The notes under the pieces: model-generated
Seen by the model: the letters and a program-made list of their open reading frames with translations, nothing else
Database searches by the model: none
What the model was told of the DNA's origin: nothing
Shown here: piece by piece, positions 46,838 to 55,672 of the stretch
Position numbering within the stretch: the stretch's first letter is position 1
Layout of the letters: every line of letters begins with the position of its first letter
Program-made: the position numbers and the translations under genes
NCBI GenBank assembly: GCA_934675735.1
Contig: CAKURR010000002.1
Location: 62,001 to 126,000 of the forward strand
Direction: 5' to 3'
Length of the DNA stretch: 64,000 nucleotides
From: an uncultured Clostridia bacterium
Lineage (GTDB): Bacteria; Bacillota; Clostridia; Christensenellales; Aristaeellaceae

Positions 46838-48097
46838 ATGGCGCATTATGCGGTTCGCGAAAGCCCGCCGCTGCGGGGAGAAATACCCATCAGCACATCC
46901 AAAAACGCGGTGCTGCCCATCATGTGCGGCGCGCTGCTGACGGGCGACGACGTGCGTATCGAGCGCGTGCCGGACCTGACGGATGTCAAAACGCTCTGCG
47001 CGCTGCTGACCTCATGCGGATGCAGCGTGAAAAAGGAAGACGGCGCGCTCGTCTTGAACGCGGCCGCGCTGCAAAACCCGCAGGATGAAGAGGATGTACG
47101 CAAGATGCGCGCCTCGGTGCTGGTGCTCGGGCCGCTGCTCGCGCGGCTGGGCGAAGCGCGCATTCCCCTGCCCGGCGGCTGCGCCATCGGCCAGCGGCCC
47201 ATCGACCAGCACCTCAAAGGCATGGGCGCGCTGGGCGCAAAGGTGAAGTTTGACCACGGCGGCGTGACGCTCTCGGGCCGCCTGCGCGGGGCGGTCATCT
47301 ATCTGGATATGCCCTCCGTCGGCGCGACGGAAAACCTGCTGATGGCGGCGACGCTGGCCGCCGGCACGACGCGCATCGAGAACGCGGCCAAGGAGCCGGA
47401 AATCGTCGATTTGGCGGCGTTTCTCAACGCGATGGGCGCGCGCATCTGCGGCGCGGGCACATCCACCGTGGTCATCGAGGGCGTGCGCGCGCTGCACGGC
47501 GTGAGCTGGCAGCCGATTGCCGACCGCATCGAGGCGGGCACGATGGCCTGCGCGTGCGCGATTACGGGCGGCGAGCTGATGCTCTCGGGCGCGCGGGCGG
47601 AACATCTGCGTTCGCTGCTCTTCAAGCTCAGCGAGGCGGGCATACATATCAAGGATACGTCCGGCGGGCTGATGGTTTTCGGCCGCGCCAAACAGCCCTT
47701 TGAAATCCGCACGATGGTCTACCCCGGCTTTCCGACGGATTTGCAGGCGCCGATGATGGCCGTCGCTTGCAAAACCCCGGGCACGAGCGTGTTTCTGGAG
47801 ACGATTTTTGAAAACCGCTTCATGCACGCCGCCGAGCTGTCGCGGCTGGGCGCGCACATCCGTGTGGAAAACCGCGTCGCCGTCGTAGAAGGCACGCCGT
47901 ATCTGACGGGCGCGCCGGTTCGCGCAACCGATCTGCGCGCGGGCGCGGCGCTGATTTTGGCGGGCCTTTGCGCCGAGGGCGAAACGCTGGTGGATGATTC
48001 CGGCGGGCACATCGGGCGCGGCTACTGCCGCATCGAAGAAAAGCTGAGGGCCGTCGGCGGGCAGATTGAGCGCCTCGACGAACCGGAGGCGGGTTAA
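46838..48097 (+). CDS. murA: UDP-N-acetylglucosamine 1-carboxyvinyltransferase
   Basis: 419 aa. Transfers enolpyruvate from PEP to UDP-GlcNAc, the first committed step of peptidoglycan synthesis. Lys22-Asn23 type STSKNAVLPI and the fosfomycin-target Cys in PLPGGCAIGQRPIDQHL are present, with RIENAAKEPEIVDLAAFL and DLRAGAALILAGL. Start 46838 follows CGGAGGG by seven bases. It is divergent from glnA/glmS, which supply its substrate. Confidence 0.95.
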   Translation: MAHYAVRESPPLRGEIPISTSKNAVLPIMCGALLTGDDVRIERVPDLTDVKTLCALLTSCGCSVKKEDGALVLNAAALQNPQDEEDVRKMRASVLVLGPLLARLGEARIPLPGGCAIGQRPIDQHLKGMGALGAKVKFDHGGVTLSGRLRGAVIYLDMPSVGATENLLMAATLAAGTTRIENAAKEPEIVDLAAFLNAMGARICGAGTSTVVIEGVRALHGVSWQPIADRIEAGTMACACAITGGELMLSGARAEHLRSLLFKLSEAGIHIKDTSGGLMVFGRAKQPFEIRTMVYPGFPTDLQAPMMAVACKTPGTSVFLETIFENRFMHAAELSRLGAHIRVENRVAVVEGTPYLTGAPVRATDLRAGAALILAGLCAEGETLVDDSGGHIGRGYCRIEEKLRAVGGQIERLDEPEAG

Positions 48098-48105
48098 CGG
48101 TTCTG

Positions 48106-48140
48106 AAGGCCGTCGGTTTTGCCGGCGGCCTTGTGTTTGC
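48106..48140 (+). terminator. Terminator after murA overlapping the next promoter
   Basis: AAGGCCGTCGG and CCGGCGGCCTT pair around TTTTG, followed by GTGTTTG. The tail overlaps the -35 of the next operon. Confidence 0.65.
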
Positions 48141-48159
48141 CGCGCGCATGGTGTATAAT
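48131..48159 (+). promoter_or_regulatory. Promoter of the envelope acylation operon
   Basis: TTGTGT (48131-48136), 17 bases, TATAAT (48154-48159), 51 bases before the GTG start. Confidence 0.65.
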
Positions 48160-48209
48160 AAAGTGATGTTTTATCGATATTTGGCCGTGTCGGCAGAAGG
48201 GGGCGCACC

Positions 48210-49265
48210 GTGAACAGAAAACAATGGGCGGCGCTCACCCTTTCGCTGCTGGGGCTTTCCGTCAGCGGCACGATTGCGCTGGTGGCCGCCGTCGATCCGT
48301 TTGAAGTGTATCACAAGGCGACGGCGTTTATCCCGCCGATTTCAAACGGCACGCAGATTTACTCCAACGCGGGCATCGCCAAAAACTATCCGTATGACAG
48401 CGTCGTCATCGGCTCGTCGATGACGGAAAACTTCCGCCCCACGCAGCTGAACGCGCTGCTTGGCGGACAGTTCGTCAAGCTGTGCGTCAACGCAGGCTCA
48501 TCCTTCAACCACAAGCAGATGATGGATATGGCCTTCGCCACGCACGACGTGCGCCGCGTGCTCTACGGCGTGGACGTGGAAGCGCTGACGTATTTCTACA
48601 AAACGCCCAAGTGCGAAATGCCGGATTACCTTTACGACAACAACCTGTTCAACGACGTCGCCTACTGGTTCAACAAGAGCGTGCTGGTTACCTACATCCC
48701 CAAATGTCTGGCCACGCTCGGGCAGAGCGACCCCGACCAAATCGACACGATGTACAGCTGGGGCGACCTGTATCCCTACGGCAAAGAGGCCGCGCTGGCA
48801 GGCATCGCGTTCGGCACGGGCGAAGCGGAACAGGCGAATGCAGAGGCGGGGCTTTCCCAGCAGACCAAACTCAACCTGCTTTACAACTTTCTGCCCTTTG
48901 TGGAGGAACACCCCGACACGCAGTTTATGTTCTTCTTCCCGCCGTATTCCGCCGCACACTGGTATCAGTTTTACACGCAGGGGCAGATGGAATACCATTT
49001 GCAGCAAAAAAAAGCGCTGGCCGAAGCCCTGTTGCCCTACGCCAACGTGACGGTTTACGACTTTCAGGCGCGGACGGAGTGGATTTGCGACCTGAACCAA
49101 TACATCGATGCAAAGCACTACGGGCCGGATATCAACGCCGCCATCGCCGAGGAGATGGCCGCGGGTTCGGGCCGCGTGACGGACGCGGCGCAGCTTGAAG
49201 CCAACAACGACGTCATCCGCGCGCTGGTGGCGCAGATTGTGCAGGCCGGGGACTGGCCGTTTTAA
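48210..49265 (+). CDS. SGNH/AlgJ-DltD-like acyl-transfer partner, copy 1
   Basis: 351 aa with one N-terminal signal-anchor helix (about 8-27). SGNH-type features: VVIGSSMTENFRPTQ (Ser nucleophile block) and DLNQYIDAKHYGPDIN (Asp-x-x-His block). This fold partners MBOAT proteins in alginate (AlgJ/X), D-alanyl (DltD) and other envelope acylations. It is the first gene of a four-gene unit, with the MBOAT gene 26 bases after. GTG start with AAGGGGG upstream. Clearly paralogous to 50781-51833. Confidence 0.8.
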   Translation: MNRKQWAALTLSLLGLSVSGTIALVAAVDPFEVYHKATAFIPPISNGTQIYSNAGIAKNYPYDSVVIGSSMTENFRPTQLNALLGGQFVKLCVNAGSSFNHKQMMDMAFATHDVRRVLYGVDVEALTYFYKTPKCEMPDYLYDNNLFNDVAYWFNKSVLVTYIPKCLATLGQSDPDQIDTMYSWGDLYPYGKEAALAGIAFGTGEAEQANAEAGLSQQTKLNLLYNFLPFVEEHPDTQFMFFFPPYSAAHWYQFYTQGQMEYHLQQKKALAEALLPYANVTVYDFQARTEWICDLNQYIDAKHYGPDINAAIAEEMAAGSGRVTDAAQLEANNDVIRALVAQIVQAGDWPF

Positions 49266-49291
49266 TCTTTCAAAAAGGAGCACACACCGAC

Positions 49292-50725
49292 ATGCTGTTC
49301 AATTCCTATGTTTTCATGCTGGCGTTTCTGCCGCTGACGCTGCTGGGTTATTTTCTGCTGGGCAGGCTGCCGGAAAAAATCGGGCTGAACAAGCTCTTTC
49401 TGGTGCTGGCCTCGTTCGTGTTCTACGGCTACAACAACTCGAGCTACGTGCCGATTATCGCGGGCAGCATTCTGGTCAACTACGCGCTCAGCCAGCTGAT
49501 GCTCACGCGGGAGAAAAAGGTCGTGCGCCTGCCGCTGATGCTGCTGGGGCTTTTTCTGAATCTCGGCGTGCTGTTTTACTTCAAATATCACGACTTCTTC
49601 TTTGAAAACCTGAACGGCGCGTTCGGCCTGCACCTGACGCTCAACCGTCTGGCCCTGCCGCTGGGCATTTCGTTTTTCACCTTCCAGCAGCTCTCCTACG
49701 TCATCGACAGCTACAAGCGCACCGTGCCGCGCTACAACATATTGGATTACGCGCTGTTCGTCACCTTCTTCCCCCAGCTGATTGCGGGCCCGATCGTGCT
49801 GCACAGCGAAATCGTGCCGCAGTTTGCGGATGTGCGAAACCGCCGCTTCAACTTCGACAACTTCGCGCCCGGGCTGTATGCCTTTGCGCGCGGGCTGCTG
49901 AAAAAAGTCGTCATCGCCGATACGTTCGCCGTCGCGGTGGACGCGGGCTTCGCCGACGCGCTGACGCTGAACACGGCGGAAGCCTGGTTCGTCGCCATCG
50001 GCTACACCCTCCAGCTCTACTTCGACTTTTCGGGCTACTGCGACATGGCGACGGGCGTGGGCCTGATGTTCAACATCAAACTCCCCATCAACTTCAACTC
50101 GCCCTACAAGAGCCTGAATATCCGCGAGTTTTGGCAGCGGTGGCATATCACGCTCTCCCGCTTCCTGACGACGTATATTTACTTCCCGCTCGGCGGCAGC
50201 CGCAGGAGCATGGCACGCACGTGCGTCAACCTGATGATTGTGTTCCTCGTCAGCGGCCTGTGGCACGGCGCGGGCTGGCTGTTCCTGCTCTGGGGGCTGA
50301 TGCACGGCGCGGCAAGCGTGCTCTACCGCCTGTTCCGCAAGCCGTATGACGGCCTGCATCCGGCGCTGCAATGGCTCATCAACTTCGGCTTCATCGTCGT
50401 GGCGTGGGTGTTCTTCCGCGCTGCGAGCCTGACCGACGCGCTGGCGATTGTCAAATCCATGCTGCTGATGGATTTCGGCCCGCTGCGCAGCTCCATCACG
50501 TCGGCGTTCGCCCTGCCGGGCGGCTTCCACGAAGGCTACAACGCGGTGTATATGATGGTCTGGTATGCCGCGTCGCTGTTCGCCTGTCTCGGCCTGCGCA
50601 ACACCTATGAAAAGACGATGGATTTCCGCCCGACGGTCGCCAACGCGCTGACCACGGTGCTGATGATTCTTTACTGCACGCTGTCGCTCTCCGGCGTGAG
50701 CGTGTTCCTGTATTTCAATTTCTAA
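49292..50725 (+). CDS. MBOAT-family O-acyltransferase (AlgI/DltB type)
   Basis: 477 aa with about eleven membrane helices. Family segments: FYGYNNSSYVPII, LPLGISFFTFQQLSYVIDSYK, FFPQLIAGPIV, FDFSGYCDMATG, FWQRWHITLSRFLTTYIYFPLGGSR and LVSGLWHGAGW, which holds the conserved His near residue 325. It passes acyl groups across the membrane to an outside acceptor. Flanked on both sides by SGNH-like paralogs, so a two-partner acylation system is proposed. GGAG is 12 bases upstream. Confidence 0.93.
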   Translation: MLFNSYVFMLAFLPLTLLGYFLLGRLPEKIGLNKLFLVLASFVFYGYNNSSYVPIIAGSILVNYALSQLMLTREKKVVRLPLMLLGLFLNLGVLFYFKYHDFFFENLNGAFGLHLTLNRLALPLGISFFTFQQLSYVIDSYKRTVPRYNILDYALFVTFFPQLIAGPIVLHSEIVPQFADVRNRRFNFDNFAPGLYAFARGLLKKVVIADTFAVAVDAGFADALTLNTAEAWFVAIGYTLQLYFDFSGYCDMATGVGLMFNIKLPINFNSPYKSLNIREFWQRWHITLSRFLTTYIYFPLGGSRRSMARTCVNLMIVFLVSGLWHGAGWLFLLWGLMHGAASVLYRLFRKPYDGLHPALQWLINFGFIVVAWVFFRAASLTDALAIVKSMLLMDFGPLRSSITSAFALPGGFHEGYNAVYMMVWYAASLFACLGLRNTYEKTMDFRPTVANALTTVLMILYCTLSLSGVSVFLYFNF

Positions 50726-50780
50726 CCGATTCCCATCGATTTCAATCGATTCCGACCGATTTTCTCTGCGGTTCAAAGAC

Positions 50781-51833
50781 ATGATGAAACGAAAAACCTG
50801 GGCGCTTCTGACCCTTGCGCTCCTCATCGGCGCAATCGGCGCGGCCTGCCTGACGGTCATCCTCATCGACCCGTTTCAGGTCTATCGCCTCGCCACGCGC
50901 TATATGCCCCCGATTGACAACACCACGCAGGTCTACGCCAACGCGGGCATCGCGCGCAGCTACGACTATGACAGCGCCGTCGTCGGCACATCCGTGACGG
51001 AAAACTTCCGCCCGACGCAGATGGATTCGCTGCTCGGCGGCCGCTTCATCAAGCTGTGCACCTCTGCCGGCACGGCCTATAACCACGCGCTGCTGATGGA
51101 TTTGGCCTTCCGCACGCACGACATGCGCCGCATCGTCTACGGGCTGGACGTGTATTCCTTCATCGGCAGGCTCGATCAGACGGGCAGCGACGTGCCGCTG
51201 TATCTCTACGACGACAACCTCTTCAACGACGTTTCCTATTGGCTCAACCGCAGCGTGTTCGGCTCGTTTCTGCCGCGCTGCCTGAAGGCTTGGGGGCAGA
51301 AGCAGGATGATTCCATCCGCGACAGCATGTATTGCTGGGCGGGGCGCGACGAATACGGCCCGATTGCGCTGTATAACGCCAGCTTCACCCCGCCGGCCAA
51401 TCCGCTGGCCGCCGACGCGCGCGTGGATATCGCCAAAGCCAACCTCAACGCGCACCTGATTGCCTACATCACCGCGCATCCGGAAACGCAGTTCGATATC
51501 TTCTTCCCACCGTATTCTGCCGCGGAATGGGCGACGATGGAAAGCAAGGGCACGCTCGAGGCTATGCTCACCCTGCGCGGGCTTTGCTGCGACATGTTGA
51601 GCGGCTATGACAACGTGACGATTTATGACTTCGCCGCGCGGGCGGATTGGGTGCTCGACCTGAACAACTACAAGGACACGCTGCACTACGGCCAGTGGAT
51701 CAACGACGCGATTGTCGAATGCATCGCGCGCGGCGAAGGCGTCGTCGCCTCCCGCGAAACGCTGGACGCGGCGACGAACCAGCTCCGCGCGTGGGCCGAC
51801 GCGCAGATTGAAGCGGGCGGCTGGGTTTTCTGA
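50781..51833 (+). CDS. SGNH/AlgJ-DltD-like acyl-transfer partner, copy 2
   Basis: 350 aa, signal-anchor at about 8-30. Closely parallels copy 1 along its length: IDPFQVYRLATRYMPPIDN, AVVGTSVTENFRPTQ, SLLGGRFIKLC and DLNNYKDTLHYGQWIN. The catalytic-block Ser, Asp and His are all kept. Start codons ATG at 50781 or 50784; no strong ribosome site, so it may depend on translation from upstream. It differs from copy 1 mostly in the middle, which suggests a different acceptor or acyl group. Confidence 0.8.
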   Translation: MMKRKTWALLTLALLIGAIGAACLTVILIDPFQVYRLATRYMPPIDNTTQVYANAGIARSYDYDSAVVGTSVTENFRPTQMDSLLGGRFIKLCTSAGTAYNHALLMDLAFRTHDMRRIVYGLDVYSFIGRLDQTGSDVPLYLYDDNLFNDVSYWLNRSVFGSFLPRCLKAWGQKQDDSIRDSMYCWAGRDEYGPIALYNASFTPPANPLAADARVDIAKANLNAHLIAYITAHPETQFDIFFPPYSAAEWATMESKGTLEAMLTLRGLCCDMLSGYDNVTIYDFAARADWVLDLNNYKDTLHYGQWINDAIVECIARGEGVVASRETLDAATNQLRAWADAQIEAGGWVF

Positions 51834-51855
51834 CCGCCGCCGGAAAGGAGAATCC

Positions 51856-53031
51856 ATGCGAAAAAAGAGCGCTTCGCCGCAGCCCTTCGGACGGCTCATC
51901 GCGGCCTGCTGCATTCTGCTGGCCGTCGTGCTGGTCAGCGCGCTGATGACCACCTTCCTGCAAAAGCCGAACCTCGACGCGCTGGCGGACAACGCCGTCA
52001 CCGCCACGCCCGAGGCCGATCCCACGCCGACCCCCGAGCCGACCATCACCCCCACGCCCGCCGTTTACGCGCCCTTCGGCGCGCAGTATGGCTACGGCGG
52101 GGCAAACCTGATTCCCGAAACGCCGACGCCCGACCCCGTGAGCGTCACGCCCACGCCGACGGCTGTCCCCACCGACACCCCGGTGCCGACCGACGCGCCG
52201 ATGCGCACGCTGAAAAAGAATTTCACGGGCGAGGACGTCAAAAAGCTCCAGCAGGCGCTCATCGATTTGGGCTACCTGAACGACGCGGCGGACGGCACGT
52301 TCGGCAGCAACACTCAGGAGGCCGTCATCCGCTTTCAGGCCGTCAACGGCCTGAGCGCCGACGGGCTGGCAGGCGTAAAGACGCAGGAGCTGCTGTACAG
52401 CGGCAACGCACTTTCCGCCGACCAAGCGCCCAAGCCCGATTTCCTGATTCTGGTCAACCGCCAGCACAAGCTCGGCAAAAACGACGCGCCGACCGATTTG
52501 GTGACGATTGAATCCATGCTCTCCGCCGATATCGTCAAGGTCAAATACAGCGGCACGAAGGCCGACCGAACCGCCACCGAGGCGCTCGGCCAAATGCTCT
52601 CCGCCGCCATCGCCGACGGGATTTCCGATTTCCAGATTTCCTCCGCCTACCGCACATACAGCGAGCAGCAGAAGCTGGTGGATAACTCCGTCGCCAAATA
52701 TCAGAAAAACAACCCCGACTGGTCGCGCGACCGCTGCCTGTCGGCGACGTATAACACCGTCGCCCCCGCCGGAACGAGCGAACACCAGACCGGCCTTGCG
52801 TTTGATATCACCGTGCCCGGCGTGAGCTTCACCGGCACAAAGCAGCAGAAGTGGCTGCACGAGCATTGCGCGGAATACGGCTTTGTCGTCCGCTTCACGG
52901 CGGATAAGCAGAAGCTGACGGGCTTTGTCGCCGAAAGCTGGCATTTCCGCTATGTCGGCGTGGAAGCCGCGCAGACCATGACCCAAAACCAGTGGTGTCT
53001 GGAGGAATACGTCGAGAAGATGGGGCTGTAA
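51856..53031 (+). CDS. VanY-type D-Ala-D-Ala carboxypeptidase with PG-binding domain
   Basis: 391 aa. N-terminal anchor (about 12-35), a Thr/Pro-rich stalk (TPTPEPTITPTPA), a PG_binding_1 domain (about 116-180; AVIRFQAVNGLSADGLAG), then the M15 VanY domain (about 195-385). Zinc motifs: SEHQTGLAFDI (SxHxxGxAxD) and ESWHFRYVG (ExWHxR). It trims the terminal D-Ala from cell-wall stems. 22 bases behind the SGNH gene with AAAGGAGA upstream, so in the same operon. Confidence 0.92.
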   Translation: MRKKSASPQPFGRLIAACCILLAVVLVSALMTTFLQKPNLDALADNAVTATPEADPTPTPEPTITPTPAVYAPFGAQYGYGGANLIPETPTPDPVSVTPTPTAVPTDTPVPTDAPMRTLKKNFTGEDVKKLQQALIDLGYLNDAADGTFGSNTQEAVIRFQAVNGLSADGLAGVKTQELLYSGNALSADQAPKPDFLILVNRQHKLGKNDAPTDLVTIESMLSADIVKVKYSGTKADRTATEALGQMLSAAIADGISDFQISSAYRTYSEQQKLVDNSVAKYQKNNPDWSRDRCLSATYNTVAPAGTSEHQTGLAFDITVPGVSFTGTKQQKWLHEHCAEYGFVVRFTADKQKLTGFVAESWHFRYVGVEAAQTMTQNQWCLEEYVEKMGL

Positions 53032-53109
53032 ACGGCCCGTAAAAATTCAAAGGCCCACACACGCGGATGCTTTTGATGCAGTCTCCCAAGCCATGCTTTC
53101 CGGACGCAT

Positions 53110-53147
53110 AAAAATCCCCCCAATACCGGGTGTCCGCTATCGGGGGG
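53110..53147 (-). terminator. Terminator for the NUDIX-sORF transcript
   Basis: Minus strand: CCCCCCGATA and TATTGGGGGG pair around GCGGACACCCGG, followed by ATTTTT. Confidence 0.75.
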
Positions 53148-53158
53148 ACATATCAAAT

Positions 53159-53198
53159 CCCCGCGCAATGCCGAACGGCTCGTTCGGTTCGCGCGGGG
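53159..53198. other. Strong two-part palindrome between sORF and terminator
   Basis: CCCCGCGC with GCGCGGGG enclose CCGAACG-GCT-CGTTCGG, a stem of about 15 bp with a small internal loop. It lies in the 3' region of the NUDIX transcript, just upstream of its terminator. Confidence 0.7.
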
Positions 53199-53217
53199 GG
53201 AATTTGGGCAGTGGGAC

Positions 53218-53337
53218 TCACATGAACTTCAAACGTATGTTCTTTAATGTATTTCTTTCGGGCGACATCTTTTTCTTCATTTTCACTTCGCCCCTTGTCG
53301 AAAACACTTTGTCCGTCATAATCGCGTAATCCGTCAT
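53218..53337 (-). CDS. Possible 39-codon small protein downstream of the NUDIX gene
   Basis: ATG 53337 is preceded by GGGAGGA with a good spacing and the frame runs 39 codons to TGA at 53218. The peptide is very basic in its second half (VKMKKKMSPERN, then NIRLKFM) and starts MTDYAIMTDKVFSTRG. It begins 35 bases past the NUDIX stop and is followed by strong hairpins and a terminator. No family recognised; it might be a decayed gene end. Confidence 0.4.
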   Translation of the reverse strand: MTDYAIMTDKVFSTRGEVKMKKKMSPERNTLKNIRLKFM

Positions 53338-53372
53338 GTTTTCCTCCCTGCGATTCTATTTTCAATATTCAA

Positions 53373-53795
53373 TCAACGGCAATCTTTTCTTTTTCTCCAA
53401 CAGGCCATAATCGCCTCGGTAATTTCAGGATACGTCATATTCTCGGGCAGGCTTTCAAACCGCCGCGTTTCGGCCATTTCGCTTTCGGGCAGCGGGCCGA
53501 GCTTTTGAATCTGCGCGGTAAATACCACGCCGCACGCGCCGCTTTGGCCATCCTCACTGCCCGCCCAGTAATCGCAGAGCGGCTCAATTTCAAACGCTGT
53601 CGCGCCGGATTCTTCAAACAGTTCGCGTTTGGCGGCCTGCAGGGGCGTTTCGCCCTGCTCGATGTGGCCGCCCTGAAATTCCCACGTCGTGCGCTGTTTA
53701 TGGCGGCTGAGCAGGAATTGCCCGTCCATGCGCGAGAGGATGACGACATACGGATAGCGCTCAAAACTGCCGAGCGGATAGGTTTTGCTGATCAT
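53373..53795 (-). CDS. NUDIX hydrolase
   Basis: 140 aa. The Nudix box is complete: GGHIEQGETPLQAAKRELFEESGA (GX5EX7REUXEEXGU, described rather than quoted further). Cleaves nucleoside diphosphate linked to another moiety. The ATG at 53795 is preferred since GGAGG is seven bases upstream; the ATG two codons earlier is too close to it. The region after the box (DYWAGSEDGQSGACG) suggests a mutator-like or sanitising member. Substrate unknown. Confidence 0.88.
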   Translation of the reverse strand: MISKTYPLGSFERYPYVVILSRMDGQFLLSRHKQRTTWEFQGGHIEQGETPLQAAKRELFEESGATAFEIEPLCDYWAGSEDGQSGACGVVFTAQIQKLGPLPESEMAETRRFESLPENMTYPEITEAIMACWRKRKDCR

Positions 53796-53856
53796 GACCA
53801 TGCCTCCGATATCAGAATAGCTCCATCATAACACCGTTCAGCCCGCGCGTCAAACC

Positions 53857-55524
53857 TCAGCCGAACGAGGCCGTATCGTCCAAATCGATATCCTCCCCGC
53901 GGATAAAGCCGCGCCACGCCTGGCCGTTCAGCACCGTTTCGACGTAAACAAGCGCTTCCGTTTCGCCGCCGTCCGCCTTTCGAGCTGTCATCACATCCAG
54001 ATATGTCACGCGCGTCCCTTTGGGCACCGTGCCGAGCACGCCGTCCGCGTGAATCGGGTCATCCATCAGCACGGTATCTTTGTTGATGGTTCCGCCATAC
54101 CAACGGAACGCCGCTTCCTGTGTCATCCGAACGGCGCGTTCCAGCCTATCGTTCTGCGCGCCCTCTATCCAGCCCGTCCGATATCGGCCGGGCTTTGTTT
54201 CGTAGAGCACAAACGCCCAGTCTCCCTTGCGGCAGAGCAGCATCAGCCAACCCGACAGCGACACCGCCGCCTTGCCGTCCGCCGCGCGCAGGCTGACGGC
54301 GCTCGGGCGCGTATGCACGGGGCAAGTCGCCTTTTCATTCGGCGCGATATACAGCGGTTCGGCGTTGGCAAAAAAATCGACGATCGGCGCGCCCTCCGCC
54401 GCCTTTTTCAGCCGCTCGGCCGCCGCTTTCAGCGCTTTGGGATTAAACGCCGCCGCGTCGCGGTTCACCGTCTCAAACGAGAAACCCGCCGTCTGCACTG
54501 CGGCAAAATCATCTGCGTTGAACAGAATCCCGTCGTCCGTCAGCAGCGCATACACGCCCAAGCCGCTGTCGCAGTAACTGTCCATCTGCCACGCGCCGCC
54601 CTCGTCCCGCGACATGCTCAGCGAAAAATCCTCGTGTTCCGCATCCGCCTTGACCGCCGCGTAAAGATAGAGCTGTGTTCGGCCCACGCGGCGCGAAACC
54701 CTGTCCCAATGCGCGATTTCTTCGTCGGCCTCTTCAACGTTCATCGCCAGCCAGCCAAAGTCGTCGTTGGGCAGAAGATTGCCGTTCGCCCAAACGGTTT
54801 CCCACGAATCGCCGCGCTTTTCCTCCAGCCGAAGGCCATTTTGTCCGTTCTCGCGCACGATGGAAAAGCGTTCGGTTTCGGAAATCAATGCGATATGCTG
54901 CACCGTTCCGTCTGGTCGAACCGCTTCATATTCGCCGTCCGGCCCGTCCTCTTCGGGCGCAGCGTAGGGCACAATATCGACTTCCATCGCTTTCAGCGCC
55001 TTCGGATCAAACGTCGCCGCGTCGCGGTTGGGCGCTTCCTCGCAGACGCCCTTCGCGATATCCGGCACGCCGTCGCAGAAGAGGACGGAATCTTCAAACA
55101 GCCACGCGTATACATCGGCTTCCGCATCGGCATAGGTCACAACGAACCATGCCCCGTCCGGCCCCTGTTCCAAACCCAGATTGAAATCCTCGTGTTCCGC
55201 ATCCGCATCCCGCGCGCCATAGAGACTCACCTGCGGCCCCGTCTCTCGTGTGAACCACTCGGTATGCCATTCACCGCTGCCGGCATAGCCGTTGATATAC
55301 AGCCAGCCCATCTCGCCGTCGGGCAGAATCGCGTCGTTCTCCCAAACGATTTCCCATCCATCGCCCCGCCTGCGCTCGCAGCGCAGAACGCGGCGCACAT
55401 CCTCCTTTACAACGGAAAAGCGCTCGTCGCCGAGCATATCCGTCATCATCGGCGCATCCTCGGCACAAGCACAGGCCAAGACCATGCACCAAACCACCAG
55501 CAGACAAAAAAGCGCGCGTTTCAT
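53857..55524 (-). CDS. Secreted protein with an internal duplication and SH3-like end
   Basis: 555 aa with a signal peptide (about 1-22, CACA ending). Two repeats of about 170 residues: ERFSVVKEDVRRVLRCERR with GDGWEIVWENDAILPDGEMGW, and ERFSIVRENGQNGLRLEEK with GDSWETVWANGNLLPNDDFGW. Both continue with the matching ADAEHEDF and NRDAA(T/A)F(D/N)PKALKA. The last 130 residues resemble bacterial SH3-type repeats (GDWAFVLYETKPGRYRTGWIEG). No known function. GGGTG precedes the start by about seven bases. Confidence 0.75.
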   Translation of the reverse strand: MKRALFCLLVVWCMVLACACAEDAPMMTDMLGDERFSVVKEDVRRVLRCERRRGDGWEIVWENDAILPDGEMGWLYINGYAGSGEWHTEWFTRETGPQVSLYGARDADAEHEDFNLGLEQGPDGAWFVVTYADAEADVYAWLFEDSVLFCDGVPDIAKGVCEEAPNRDAATFDPKALKAMEVDIVPYAAPEEDGPDGEYEAVRPDGTVQHIALISETERFSIVRENGQNGLRLEEKRGDSWETVWANGNLLPNDDFGWLAMNVEEADEEIAHWDRVSRRVGRTQLYLYAAVKADAEHEDFSLSMSRDEGGAWQMDSYCDSGLGVYALLTDDGILFNADDFAAVQTAGFSFETVNRDAAAFNPKALKAAAERLKKAAEGAPIVDFFANAEPLYIAPNEKATCPVHTRPSAVSLRAADGKAAVSLSGWLMLLCRKGDWAFVLYETKPGRYRTGWIEGAQNDRLERAVRMTQEAAFRWYGGTINKDTVLMDDPIHADGVLGTVPKGTRVTYLDVMTARKADGGETEALVYVETVLNGQAWRGFIRGEDIDLDDTASFG

Positions 55525-55672
55525 CCGTATCACCCTTTCTGATGATTAGACGAAACACGCGGGGAATTTGTTGCCGAATTGGGGGCATTTGAATTTTTAA
55601 TCTTTCATCCGCGTGCGCGGAATGCGCGGCATGCCCGCTCCGGCGGCGGAAGCGTCCGCGGGCACAGCCCGC

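Noticed and set aside
53093..53329. 78-codon plus-strand frame after the VanY gene
   Set aside because: It covers two strong hairpins and lies antisense to the better-supported 39-codon ORF.
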